A DNA stretch of 64,000 nt from Candidatus Pristimantibacillus lignocellulolyticus. Its GTDB lineage: Bacteria; Bacillota; Bacilli; Paenibacillales; Paenibacillaceae. The stretch covers positions 5,018,001-5,082,000 of the forward strand of contig CP097899.1 in NCBI GenBank assembly GCA_023639215.1. The letters are read 5' to 3'. A program made the translations under genes and the position numbers. Position 1 is the stretch's first letter. The number at the start of each line of letters is the position of its first letter. The notes beneath the pieces are model-generated. The model did not search any database. It was not told the DNA's origin and worked only from the letters and a program-made list of their open reading frames with translations. Below, one piece after another: positions 25,667 to 34,557 of this stretch.

Positions 25667-26857
25667 ATGATTATTCAACCAAAATCAAGAGGTTTTATTT
25701 GTACGACAGCTCATCCACAAGGTTGTGCAAGTCAAGTTCAAGATCAAATTAATTATGTGAAATCACACCCACAGCTTAGCGGTCCGAAAAATGTTCTAGT
25801 AGTCGGAGCTTCAACTGGTTACGGTCTTGCTTCTCGCATCGTCTCAGCATTTGGTGCAAATGCAAATACAATCGGCGTATACTTCGATAAAGCTGCTGAA
25901 GGTGCTCGTACTGCAACAGCAGGTTGGTACAATTCTGCTGCTTTTGAAACTGCAGCTGCTGAAGCTGGCTTAAAGTCTTATAGTATTGTTGGCGATGCAT
26001 TCTCGAATGAGATCAAAGCAAAAACAATCGATCTAATCAAATCAGAATTAGGTAAAATTGATCTTGTAGTATACAGCGTAGCATCTCCACGTCGTGTGCA
26101 TCCAGATACAGGAGAAGTATTCTCCTCTGTGATTAAGCCACTTGGCGAAGTATATACTAACAAAACAGTTAACTTCCACACTGGAGAAGTTACAGAAGTA
26201 GCTATCGAACCTGCAACTGAAGATGAATTACGTCAAACAATTGCAGTAATGGGTGGCGAAGACTGGCAAATGTGGATTGACGCATTGCAAGCTGCTGATG
26301 CACTTACTGCTGATGCAACGACTGTTGCTTATAACTATATCGGCCCTTCCATTACACACGCTGTGTATCGTGATGGTACGATCGGTGCTGCGAAGAACCA
26401 TCTTCTAGAAACAGCTCACAACCTGAATGATCAATTGAAAGCAACTGGTGGTCGTGCATTTATTTCTGTAAATAAAGCACTTGTAACACAATCAAGCTCT
26501 GCGATTCCAGTTGTTCCATTGTACATATCTGCTCTTTACAAATTAATGAAAGAGCAAGGTACTCATGAAGGTTGTATCGAACAGATTTATCGTCTATTTA
26601 CAGAAAGACTATACGTTGACGGTGTTACACCAGTTGATAAAGACGGTCAAATACGTATTGATGATCTTGAGATGAACCCTGAACTTCAAGCTGAAGTAGC
26701 TAAAATCTGGGAAGCTCTAACAACAGAAAATGTATACGATTTAACTGATCTTCAAGGTTATCGTGATGAGTTCTTCGGACTATTCGGTTTCGGAGCAGAA
26801 GGCATTGACTATGAGTTAGATACAGAGCCAAACGTTGACATTCACAACTTAAAGTAA
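25667..26857 (+). CDS. fabV: Trans-2-enoyl-ACP/CoA reductase FabV
   Basis: FabV reduces the trans-2-enoyl chain in the last step of each fatty-acid elongation cycle using NAD(P)H. It is insensitive to triclosan in characterised species. The 396-residue length is typical. The N-terminal VGASTGYGLASRIVSAFG is the nucleotide site. The catalytic pair Tyr234-x8-Lys243 is seen in AVYRDGTIGAAKNH, matching the FabV-specific spacing. AAAGGAATATCTAAAT precedes the ATG. It stands alone between two terminators. Confidence 0.95.
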   Translation: MIIQPKSRGFICTTAHPQGCASQVQDQINYVKSHPQLSGPKNVLVVGASTGYGLASRIVSAFGANANTIGVYFDKAAEGARTATAGWYNSAAFETAAAEAGLKSYSIVGDAFSNEIKAKTIDLIKSELGKIDLVVYSVASPRRVHPDTGEVFSSVIKPLGEVYTNKTVNFHTGEVTEVAIEPATEDELRQTIAVMGGEDWQMWIDALQAADALTADATTVAYNYIGPSITHAVYRDGTIGAAKNHLLETAHNLNDQLKATGGRAFISVNKALVTQSSSAIPVVPLYISALYKLMKEQGTHEGCIEQIYRLFTERLYVDGVTPVDKDGQIRIDDLEMNPELQAEVAKIWEALTTENVYDLTDLQGYRDEFFGLFGFGAEGIDYELDTEPNVDIHNLK

Positions 26858-26862
26858 TAAAA

Positions 26863-26910
26863 CGAGATGGTCATGAAGATTTATTTCTTCATGACTATTT
26901 TATTTCCCAA
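26863..26910 (+). terminator. Terminator after fabV
   Basis: GTCATGAAG pairs with CTTCATGAC, followed by TATTTTATTT. Confidence 0.65.
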
Positions 26911-27006
26911 CTAAGATTGGTTTTCATTTGTGAATACATCATTATTTTGATATGATAAGATTGCTAATTATAGTTGCTACGTGACACACATATTTTGGAG
27001 GATATT

Positions 27007-27942
27007 ATGGCTCAAATTAAAATTTTTTCCGGTTCATCTAACCGTCCACTAGCGCAAGCGATTTGTGATCAATTGCAAGTCCCAATGGGTCAAGCGAACA
27101 TCTCGCGCCTACAAAGTGGAGAAATTCATGTATCTTACGAGGAGACTCTTCGTAACCACGATGTTTTTCTTGTACAAGCGTTATCACATCCTGTTAACGA
27201 ATATCTAGTTGAATTACTTGTTATGATTGATGCCGCAAAACGTGCGTCTGCAAATTCAATCAACATCGTTATGCCTTATTACGGATATGCACGTCAAGAA
27301 CGTAAGAGTCGTCCGCGTGAACCTATTTCTGCAAAAATGGTTGCTGACGTTATTACTACGGTTGGTGCGAATCGTATTATTACCGTTGATCTGCACGCTG
27401 ATCCGATTCAAGGATTCTTCGATATCACAGTCGATCACCTCACGGCGCTAGATATTATTATTAAATATATACGCGAGAAAAATATCGTGAACCCTGTAGT
27501 CGTATCCCCAGATGCTGGGCGTGCTACTGTTGCAGAAAAACTAGCTGGTCTCATTGATTGTCCGTTTGCAATTATGATTAAAAACCGTCCTGCTCATAAC
27601 AAATCTGAGATTACGCATATTATCGGAGAAGTTGAAGGTATGACGCCAATCATTATTGAGGACTTAATCGATACAGGTAGTACGATTGTAAACGTCGTTG
27701 AAGCTTTGAAGAAGAAAGGCGCTAACGATGCGTACATCTGTGCTACTCATGGTTTATTCTCTGAAAATGCAGTACAGAAACTAGATCACCCGAATATTGA
27801 AGAAATTATCATTACTGATACGATTCTGTTAGATGATAATATTCCTGATAAATTTGTTACACTATCTATTGCTCCACTTATTTCTTCAGCAATTAAAATT
27901 ATTACTGAGGGTGGCTCGATAGCTACACTATTCAAATCTTAA
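27007..27942 (+). CDS. Divergent ribose-phosphate pyrophosphokinase (PRPP synthetase)
   Basis: A 311-residue class I PRPP synthetase-type protein. Ribose 5-phosphate and ATP give PRPP for nucleotide, His and Trp synthesis. Conserved parts include SGEIHVSYEETLR, MPYYGYARQERKSRPREPIS and VDLHADPIQGFFD. Two active-site regions differ from the usual enzyme: the flexible loop reads IMIKNRP rather than IIDKRRP (Lys192 and Arg194 kept), and the PRPP-binding loop reads IEDLIDTGST rather than VDDIIDTAGT. It is not next to glmU as prs usually is, so it may be a paralogue. The ATG at 27007 follows TTTTGGAGGATATT. Confidence 0.85.
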   Translation: MAQIKIFSGSSNRPLAQAICDQLQVPMGQANISRLQSGEIHVSYEETLRNHDVFLVQALSHPVNEYLVELLVMIDAAKRASANSINIVMPYYGYARQERKSRPREPISAKMVADVITTVGANRIITVDLHADPIQGFFDITVDHLTALDIIIKYIREKNIVNPVVVSPDAGRATVAEKLAGLIDCPFAIMIKNRPAHNKSEITHIIGEVEGMTPIIIEDLIDTGSTIVNVVEALKKKGANDAYICATHGLFSENAVQKLDHPNIEEIIITDTILLDDNIPDKFVTLSIAPLISSAIKIITEGGSIATLFKS

Positions 27943-27949
27943 TAAATGA

Positions 27950-27999
27950 AACGAGCCGTCTAGGATCATAACTTGATCTTAAACGGCTCGTTTTTTTAG
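27950..27999 (+). terminator. Strong terminator after PRPP synthetase gene
   Basis: AACGAGCCGTCTAGGATCA pairs with TGATCTTAAACGGCTCGTT with one small mismatch, followed by TTTTT. Confidence 0.9.
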
Positions 28000-28249
28000 T
28001 TGATACATCACACTGTATTATGCAAGATTGAACCAATCTACCATCTAGCTCCATGAACTCATCAAGATGCTCACTAAGGAACAAATATTCTGTATCCCGC
28101 CTCCACCGATCGTTCCAGTCATTCCCTCTCTCCTTCTTGATTAATATTGTGTATACTAATCAATAAGAGTAATATGATAGATAACACTTCATCTAGATTA
28201 CACTATAATTCGCATTCATTATATCAAATAACTAGTGAGGTAAAATGTA
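28000..28249. other. Intergenic region with a possible gene remnant
   Basis: About 250 bp. On the minus strand a frame of roughly 50 codons reads EYLFLSEHLDEFMELDG and is protein-like, but it lacks any start codon with a ribosome site and runs into the terminator. It may be a remnant of a lost gene. The TTG-start leader of nagZ lies at the right end. Confidence 0.3.
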
Positions 28250-29494
28250 TTGAAACAAAAGAAAATAACAATAATTACAATATTAATGCTTGTCCTCATT
28301 ATTGCAGCTTTCTACTTTATATTTTCCGTTCAACATAGTAAGGAAACGATCTCTTTACAACCAAGTGAACTTGCACAAAGTACTATTACACCATCCAGTA
28401 ACGATAGTCAATCAACGATAGTCACAACTCCTAGTCTAGAGCCTATACCTACAACTACACCCAATATAATTACTCCAAACGTTGACAATAACGAAGAAGT
28501 AGAACAATTGCTACAGACTCTTTCCACAGCTCAAAAGATCGGACAATTGCTAATTATCGGAGTCGAGGATAAACAGTTAACTTCTGCACATCAGAAATTA
28601 ATACAAGATCAATATATTGGCTCCATCATTCTTTTCAAACGTAATATTAAAAATGAAAAACAACTAACAAACTTTATCGCACAGCTAAAACAACAGAATG
28701 TGTACACAGACATTCCACTGTGGATCACAATCGACCAAGAAGGTGGAAATGTCAATCGATTACCTGAAAAATTCCCTTCTGCATCAACTTTAGCCGAGCA
28801 TCATGATCCCACATTAACTTATGATTCTGCTGCTACAATGGGAGAGACATTAGCTAGATACGGGATTGATGTTGATTTTGCCCCTGTATTAGATATTAAT
28901 AGTAATCCAAAAAATCCTGTAATAGGTGATCGAGCATTCGGTACTACACCACTGGAAACAGCAGAGCAGGCCGTCGCTATGATGAAAGGATTACAATCTT
29001 ATGTTATTACCGTAGGCAAGCACTTCCCAGGTCATGGTGATACAAGTGAAGATTCACATAAGACGATGCCTACTGTCAACAAATCATGGGAAGAACTGCA
29101 ACAACTAGAATTAATACCTTTCTACGCTGCTATTGAACAAAAAATCGATGCACTAATGATTGGTCATCTTTATTTCCCTCAACTTGATAGCGAATATCCA
29201 GCATCATTATCGAAAGAAATTATTACACATAGATTACGCGAAGAAATGGGTTTCACAGGTCTAGCAATATCGGATGATATGGTTATGGGTGGAATAACAG
29301 AGCAGTACAACATAGGTGATGCCGCTGTTATCGCTCTACAAGCAGGTATCGATATGCTTATCGTAGGTCATGAGCCCACGTTGCAACAAGAAGTCATAAC
29401 AGCGATTACGACGGCTGTAGAGAACGGTATTATTTCAGAGCAGTTATTAGACGATCATGTGCGGAGAATATTAACAGCTAAGCTAGATCAATAA
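28250..29494 (+). CDS. nagZ: Beta-N-acetylhexosaminidase, glycoside hydrolase family 3 (NagZ-like)
   Basis: A 414-residue exported enzyme that removes N-acetylglucosamine from cell-wall fragments. A signal anchor at 5-26 and a Thr/Pro/Ser-rich linker precede the GH3 TIM barrel (~85-414). The NagZ-type acid/base motif is KHFPGHGDTSEDSH (257-270) and the nucleophile is Asp342 in AISDDMVMGG. The C-terminal GH3 domain of the longer B. subtilis NagZ is absent. The start is TTG, with GTGAGG nine bases upstream. Confidence 0.9.
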   Translation: MKQKKITIITILMLVLIIAAFYFIFSVQHSKETISLQPSELAQSTITPSSNDSQSTIVTTPSLEPIPTTTPNIITPNVDNNEEVEQLLQTLSTAQKIGQLLIIGVEDKQLTSAHQKLIQDQYIGSIILFKRNIKNEKQLTNFIAQLKQQNVYTDIPLWITIDQEGGNVNRLPEKFPSASTLAEHHDPTLTYDSAATMGETLARYGIDVDFAPVLDINSNPKNPVIGDRAFGTTPLETAEQAVAMMKGLQSYVITVGKHFPGHGDTSEDSHKTMPTVNKSWEELQQLELIPFYAAIEQKIDALMIGHLYFPQLDSEYPASLSKEIITHRLREEMGFTGLAISDDMVMGGITEQYNIGDAAVIALQAGIDMLIVGHEPTLQQEVITAITTAVENGIISEQLLDDHVRRILTAKLDQ

Positions 29495-29521
29495 CCAACA
29501 ACCTAATAAAGGTCGTACGCA

Positions 29522-29567
29522 TACCAACAGCCCAAGGTAGGTTATCCTTGGAGCTGTTGGTTTTTAT
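29522..29567 (+). terminator. Terminator after nagZ
   Basis: CCAACAGC(C)CAAGG pairs with CCTTGGAGCTGTTGG, followed by TTTTTAT. Confidence 0.85.
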
Positions 29568-29574
29568 ATCTCTC

Positions 29575-29672
29575 TTCCAATGAATGTTCGTCTCATATTC
29601 GATGTCGAATAAGGAATAAGCAACGGCGCTACTCTTCACTATCAATGTTTTCTTTTTGAACTTGAACTACCT
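29575..29672. repeat. Degenerate type C/A repeat remnant
   Basis: Contains CATATTCGATGTCGAATAAG, a TACTC...ACTATCAATG segment and the border TTTTTGAAC...GAACTACCTCT. The border ends at position 29672, directly against a TAG (29673-29675) that closes the read-through frame of the neighbouring TPM-family gene. Confidence 0.55.
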
Positions 29673-29747
29673 CTATTTGAATTTACTGCTGCCTCCAAGG
29701 CCACCGTTGTTATTGCCACCTATGAACATTCGAAGCATCATTTCTGC

Positions 29748-31502
29748 CTATAGTCTTTCTTCTTCTGCTCTTTCTCTTGCCATTTTGTTGTCTACAGCCT
29801 GCTTTACAAGATTTTCAAATTCATTGACTTTTTGAGTAGCATCTCTTAATTGCTCATTGGCATGATATAGATTACGAGGTGTTAAAGAAACGGCATTTTC
29901 TAAAATTTGAATGCTGCTACTCGCAGCACATTCCGTCTCATGAATGCCAGGATAACTATATACAACATGCGACTGTGCAGTTGAACGCAATTGAACGATC
30001 GATTTTTTTAACTGACCACAAGTCGTCAAGTACTCTCTCACTCGCTGTTCTGATCGCTCATGGATATGAAGTAATTGCGCACTGCTATCTTGAATCGCCT
30101 GTAATAATGAATTTGCTTCTTGTAATATGTTATCAGATTCCAAATAACGTTGAACTTCAAATGAATTGTAGTTCTCTGCTTTATCCATTTGCTCTTTCAG
30201 CATCTCTACATTCCGTTGCAATTCGGTAAGTTGTTCAGCAGCATTTCTCCAATGAATTTCATGGAATTGTAGTTGCAAAGCATTAATTTGTTTTGTTATT
30301 TCAGTATGGTGATCTTTTTCATATTGAATCATAGCTAACTTAAACTGATTCAATACTTGTTGGTTACGATTTCTTGCATCTATCGATTGCTTTACTTCAG
30401 CTAAAGAGGTTGTTAACCAGTTATTGATTCGTTGTATCCCATCACGAACAATGATCATATCACCAATATTCAATGCCTTCTTCATCGATGCTAATTGACC
30501 ATTCATCGAGTCAAAAAATTTGTAAGGTGAAATCTCATCAAGCTTTAGTCGTTCTTGATGTACTAGTTCATCAATCTTTAGTTTTGTTTCATTAATTTTA
30601 TTTGGTAACTTCGATACTTCACTTACTAACGACGTGTACTCATTAATATCGCTACACCAAGTAGTGATTTGAGATCCATATTGATCTAATTGAACTTTCG
30701 CTTCTACGGGATTGAAAGCAAGTAATGCCGCACACTGATCAATCATTTTCTGAATATCCAATTGTTTCTCAGATAACTTAATTAAAGTCATTTCATTATT
30801 TTTATTCATCGTTTCGAAATTTTGCTTCGCTTGATTAAAGCTCAATTGATAATCTTGTAACACTTTTGTAGCTATCGAAATTTCATTGTTATAGGAATGA
30901 AATACATCCTCAAGTCTATTTGCCAATTGTAGTTGTTGTTTCACTTGATACATTAATTCCTTCAAATGAACAACATGTTTCGAACTTATCCATCTCGGTA
31001 TTGGCTTTAAACTTCGTAACTGCTCCGGGTAGGTCGTTGCACGTTGCAATAATGTGTACAGCTCATTTTCGGATGCCTCAATAATTGCTTTAGAATGACC
31101 TTGACTGAATTTAAGAGCAGTCGTTAAACCATCCTCAAGTTCATGAACTTTACCAAGCACCGTTTCTAATTCATCTGTAAGATTGTCTACATCCTCATTG
31201 TATCTTCTGCGCTTACGCGATTGAACCATAAATATAATCACTATTGCTACAACAATTATAAGCCCGAAGATTAATGCTATCCCTTGTGCACTTGTTGTAT
31301 TAACTAATAAAACCAATCGGAATGATTCTGCCTGTATTTGTGATTCCAATAATGTAATCTCGCTTGATGATAGCGAGCTCGTTTCATCGTAAATGTACTG
31401 ATCTGTAGCTGAGCTTGCACCTATCTGTGTCGTTAGTGAAAACTGAAGAAGTACGATACATATCCCTGCAACGAGCATCATTGTCCATTTATTCATTTTC
31501 AT
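29748..31502 (-). CDS. Membrane coiled-coil protein of the TPM-domain family, with reduced TPM domain and early amber stop
   Basis: A 584-residue protein: signal peptide (1-29), a short stretch YIYDETSSLSSSEITLLESQ like the start of a TPM (YgcG-type) domain, one membrane helix (~74-93), then ~480 residues of coiled coil. The TPM domain is only about 40 residues where about 120 are normal. The frame stops at TAG (29748-29750), but the next 24 codons stay open and encode AEMMLRMFIGGNNNGGLGGS, a glycine-rich tail typical of this family, ending at TAG 29673. The stop therefore looks like a CAG-to-TAG change. The gene precedes nothing on its strand and follows pspA. TPM and PspA proteins are often linked in envelope stress. 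Confidence 0.75.
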   Translation of the reverse strand: MKMNKWTMMLVAGICIVLLQFSLTTQIGASSATDQYIYDETSSLSSSEITLLESQIQAESFRLVLLVNTTSAQGIALIFGLIIVVAIVIIFMVQSRKRRRYNEDVDNLTDELETVLGKVHELEDGLTTALKFSQGHSKAIIEASENELYTLLQRATTYPEQLRSLKPIPRWISSKHVVHLKELMYQVKQQLQLANRLEDVFHSYNNEISIATKVLQDYQLSFNQAKQNFETMNKNNEMTLIKLSEKQLDIQKMIDQCAALLAFNPVEAKVQLDQYGSQITTWCSDINEYTSLVSEVSKLPNKINETKLKIDELVHQERLKLDEISPYKFFDSMNGQLASMKKALNIGDMIIVRDGIQRINNWLTTSLAEVKQSIDARNRNQQVLNQFKLAMIQYEKDHHTEITKQINALQLQFHEIHWRNAAEQLTELQRNVEMLKEQMDKAENYNSFEVQRYLESDNILQEANSLLQAIQDSSAQLLHIHERSEQRVREYLTTCGQLKKSIVQLRSTAQSHVVYSYPGIHETECAASSSIQILENAVSLTPRNLYHANEQLRDATQKVNEFENLVKQAVDNKMARERAEEERL

Positions 31503-31506
31503 TCCT

Positions 31507-31545
31507 CCGAAAAGAAAAAGCCAAGTTAATTAACCTGGCTTTTTC
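31507..31545 (-). terminator. Terminator between pspA and the TPM-family gene
   Basis: AAAAAGCCAGGTTAA pairs with TTAACTTGGCTTTTT on either strand (one G-U pair). It lies directly upstream of the TPM-family start, so it ends the pspA transcript or dampens read-through. Confidence 0.65.
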
Positions 31546-31575
31546 AGCTTATACCAATATTATGCTATGAATTGA

Positions 31576-32256
31576 TTATTTATTTGCATCAAGTTCAGCT
31601 TTAAGTGCAGCTAACTCATCGTCTACAGCAGTAGTACGAGCATCTTTCAACACTTCAGCAAATTTATCGTCTAAAGATTTGTCTTCGTTAGCAAGTTCAT
31701 ACGCTGCGTCTGCCTCATCATGCATTCTTTTAATCTTTTCTTCCATACGATTAAATGTAGCACCGACGTCATTAGTGCCTACACCAGACATCGTTTGATT
31801 AATTTTTTGTTGAGTTTTTGCTGCTTCAGCTTGTGCGATCAAAGTATTACGTTGATCTTTCATCTCTGTTACACGAGATTTCAATTCAGTTAATTGCGTA
31901 CGAAGTTTATCAGCTGTTGATTTGGCACGATCATAACTTTCTTGAAGTTGATCACGCTTCTCAACTTGTTTCTTCTTATCTAGCAGTGCTTCTCGAGCTA
32001 GATCTTCATTGTTCGCTGCAAGTGCTTGACGAGCTTGTGCATCACGACGAGCAACAAGTTCCTCAGCTCCTGAAAGTTCACGTTGGAACCTCTTTTCAAC
32101 AGCCATTTGAGATGTAACTGCAGCTGTTACTTTCTCTACATCTTCATCAAGTTCACGAAGCACCTGATCAATAATTTTTACCGGATCTTCAATTTTATCA
32201 ATGGCTGCATTTACATTTGCTTTACCAATGCGGAATAATCTATCAAATATACTCAT
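31576..32256 (-). CDS. pspA: PspA/IM30 family membrane-protection protein
   Basis: A 226-residue all-helical protein of the ESCRT-III-like PspA/Vipp1 family, which polymerises on the inner leaflet and protects the membrane under stress. The N-terminal amphipathic helix MSIFDRLFRIGKANVNA is followed by a long hairpin of coiled coils (VLRELDEDVEKVTAAVTSQM onward) and a C-terminal acidic helix. It is encoded directly upstream of a TPM-family membrane protein. The ribosome site is GAAGGAGGAAGT. Confidence 0.95.
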   Translation of the reverse strand: MSIFDRLFRIGKANVNAAIDKIEDPVKIIDQVLRELDEDVEKVTAAVTSQMAVEKRFQRELSGAEELVARRDAQARQALAANNEDLAREALLDKKKQVEKRDQLQESYDRAKSTADKLRTQLTELKSRVTEMKDQRNTLIAQAEAAKTQQKINQTMSGVGTNDVGATFNRMEEKIKRMHDEADAAYELANEDKSLDDKFAEVLKDARTTAVDDELAALKAELDANK

Positions 32257-32359
32257 CTAGAACTTCCTCCTTCGGATTAACACGATAATAGTTATACGCA
32301 ATAATTGCATAGTCGTTTCATATTGTGTTAAATCTCATCATTACATATATACGCTAATA

Positions 32360-33235
32360 TTAATCAAGTGCTAGTAATCCGATTGCGATAGCTCCACATA
32401 AACCAGCATTATCACCTAATCCTGGAGCAACTACATATTGATCAATATTTTCCAATATCATCGGGTCTTGAACATATCCATTCAAGTTTTGTTGTAATTG
32501 CTCACGAATAAGAGGGAAAAGTTGTTCTTGGTGCATCACACCACCACCTAATATAATCTTTTCAGGCGAAAGCAATAATACAGTTGATGTAAGTGCTTGA
32601 GCAATATAGTATGCTTCTATCTTCCAAGCTTCATGATCAACTGATAATTCAGAACCTTTCACACCATAACGACGTTCAATTGCCGGACCTGCTGCTACAC
32701 CTTCAAGACAATCTTTATGATACGGACAAGAACCTTCATATGTATCATCAGGATGTCGCTTAACCGGAATATGTCCCGCTTCAGGATGTAGAAGTCCATG
32801 GATAAGTCGACCTTCAGCATATACACCTACGCCAACTCCTGTCCCTATCGTGTAATAGACGCAACTCTTCATGCCTTTGGCACTTCCCCAAGTAGCTTCT
32901 GCAAGTGCAGCGCCATTCACATCAGTATCAAACCCAATCGGAACGTTGATCGTTTTTCTTAATTCCGCCAATATATTGAAATTCCCCCAACCAGGCTTAG
33001 GAGTCGTTGTTATAAAACCATATGTTTCACTTGCTTTGTTTACATCAATAGGGCCAAAAGTTCCTACACCTAATGCATCCAATTGTTCATTAGCGAAAAA
33101 TTCTTTAATTTTCTCCATTGCTATAATTGGTGTTTCCGTAGGGAAACTAATTTTCCGTTCGATATGACCAAGCTCATTACCAATACCACAGATAATTTTT
33201 GTGCCACCAGCTTCAATCGCTCCAATTCTCAACAA
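32360..33235 (-). CDS. ROK-family sugar kinase (fructokinase-like)
   Basis: A 291-residue ROK kinase with ATP site AGGTKIICGIGNE and the catalytic Asp in GFDTDVNGAALAE. A zinc site is expected in HPEAGHIPVKRHP and CPYHKDCLEG. It resembles the GmuE/ScrK fructokinase branch, giving fructose or mannose 6-phosphate. Two adjacent TTG codons can serve as start (33235 and 33232), both following AGGAGG. Two type B leader elements stand in tandem immediately upstream. Confidence 0.88.
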   Translation of the reverse strand: MLRIGAIEAGGTKIICGIGNELGHIERKISFPTETPIIAMEKIKEFFANEQLDALGVGTFGPIDVNKASETYGFITTTPKPGWGNFNILAELRKTINVPIGFDTDVNGAALAEATWGSAKGMKSCVYYTIGTGVGVGVYAEGRLIHGLLHPEAGHIPVKRHPDDTYEGSCPYHKDCLEGVAAGPAIERRYGVKGSELSVDHEAWKIEAYYIAQALTSTVLLLSPEKIILGGGVMHQEQLFPLIREQLQQNLNGYVQDPMILENIDQYVVAPGLGDNAGLCGAIAIGLLALD

Positions 33236-33240
33236 TAAGA

Positions 33241-33380
33241 CCTCCTAAAACTTTTTATTGGATACTTGATATACTTCACTGCAAATAAAAAGTAGCTACG
33301 AAAGCATAAACAAAAACTTTTTATTGGATACTTGAAATACTTCACTGCATAAAAAGTATCTACGCTACGAAAGCGTACAC
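33241..33380 (-). repeat. Two tandem type B leader elements (B3, B4) before the ROK kinase
   Basis: Copies at about 33241-33307 and 33313-33380. In the transcript direction each reads ACTTTTTATTTGCAG...TGAAGTAT...AATAAAAAGT; the copy next to the gene continues into TTTTAGGAGG. The arms are ACTTTTTATT / AATAAAAAGT, whereas queC and coaE copies have GTT / AAC at the same place. Both sides changed together. Confidence 0.75.
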
Positions 33381-33410
33381 CTTAACATATTATTAACTAC
33401 TTGAGAAACA

Positions 33411-33463
33411 AATAAAATCCATTAACCTATCTACGATAATGATAGATTAGTTAATGGATTTTG
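33411..33463. terminator. Bidirectional terminator between CPBP protease and ROK kinase leader
   Basis: AAAATCCATTAAC pairs with GTTAATGGATTTT, with an inner stem CTATC...GATAG. A and T runs flank it. Confidence 0.7.
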
Positions 33464-33496
33464 TATACTATCTTAAATTCCCCTTAATGAATACAA

Positions 33497-34228
33497 TTAA
33501 ATGAATAAGTACCAACAAATAATTGCGAGCGCATTAGCTAGCGTTGAAGCCAGAATACCGTAGCGATAACGTAAGAAAGAGCAAACTATGCCTATATATA
33601 TACTCTGCATTGAAGCTAATAAATAGTGTTCTTTTAATAAGATCAGTATCAAAAGGTGCAGCAAACTATATATTGCCGTAGTAATAAAGGCTGACATAAA
33701 AGGAGAATACAACCGATCTAAATATCCTTGTAAATATCCTCTAAATATTAGTTCCTCAATAGCCTTTCCTACTAAAATAAACAAAATAATTGATATTAAA
33801 AGAGTTACATTCCCATCAAACGGAACTTCTCCAAATGTGTGTAGATTTAATAATAAGACAGGTATTATAAGTATGATCGCACCAATTGAACCGTACATAA
33901 CAGATTTAAATATACTCGAACCAGCCCAGATGACATATCGATTCAACTTTACTTGAAATAAGATACATCCTACAACGATCAGTAATCCAATAAGGCTTAA
34001 TGTGAATAGTATCCATCCATCAGAAGTAAATTCAATGTCTAGTCTCCGATGCTCACCTTGTAGCCACCATAATTGCTTGTACAGAAACATAATCTCTATA
34101 ATAACAAAGCTAGCAATGAAAATAACTATTTTCCAAACTATTTTCTTATGTGCCACCATCATATATAAGAGAAGCATCACAAGAAGAACAGGAAATAAGA
34201 TCCACAACAATTCCAGTAATAACTCCAT
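33497..34228 (-). CDS. CPBP-family intramembrane metalloprotease
   Basis: A 243-residue protein with about seven membrane helices. The CPBP (Abi) motifs are EE-x3-R at Glu158/Glu159/Arg163 (AIEELIFRGYLQ) and the metal-binding His191 in IYSLLHLLIL. The usual fourth motif (Asn/His) may be the N of LANALAII. Members cleave membrane-bound substrates or prenylated proteins, and some give bacteriocin self-immunity. No bacteriocin gene is nearby. Confidence 0.75.
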   Translation of the reverse strand: MELLLELLWILFPVLLVMLLLYMMVAHKKIVWKIVIFIASFVIIEIMFLYKQLWWLQGEHRRLDIEFTSDGWILFTLSLIGLLIVVGCILFQVKLNRYVIWAGSSIFKSVMYGSIGAIILIIPVLLLNLHTFGEVPFDGNVTLLISIILFILVGKAIEELIFRGYLQGYLDRLYSPFMSAFITTAIYSLLHLLILILLKEHYLLASMQSIYIGIVCSFLRYRYGILASTLANALAIICWYLFI

Positions 34229-34343
34229 TATTGCACATCCTTTAGCAGAATAGAGGCTTTACCTCTTTACAAACTATCTAAAGTATATAGCAATTGCAAT
34301 ATTTTGTTAATAACTTTCTGTCAATGCATCTAAGTGACGATAA

Positions 34344-34388
34344 TAAATACCCAAGATAGTTCTATAATACTAACTTGGGTATTTATTT
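34344..34388. terminator. Hairpin terminator
   Basis: AAATACCCAAG pairs with CTTGGGTATTT around an AT-rich loop. It lies between the end of the DUF4353 gene and the CPBP gene. Confidence 0.7.
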
Positions 34389-34435
34389 AATCTATTCAAA
34401 GTTCAATTAATTTACTGAGCATTTAAAGTGCTTTT

Positions 34436-34557
34436 TTATGAACTCGATGTAGAAGTTGATTCACCTTCTACACTGGTAAAATCCGATCGCAAACTTATCT
34501 CTGTCCCACGAGTACTGCCAGATTGACCACCCGGAGTCATCATTTCACCGTTAGGCA
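34436..34557 (-). pseudogene. Out-of-frame C-terminal tail of the DUF4353 gene
   Basis: Forty codons starting MPNGEMMTPGGQSGSTRGTE and ending in a Ser-rich tail. They continue the MPDGEMP repeat style in a different frame, directly after the stop of the main gene. This points to a recent small insertion or deletion in the repeat, or to phase-variable length. Confidence 0.45.

Noticed and set aside
28000..28150. A minus-strand coding remnant (EYLFLSEHLDEFMELDG)
   Set aside because: It is protein-like, but no start codon or ribosome site is present and it runs through the terminator. Noted only as a possible remnant.
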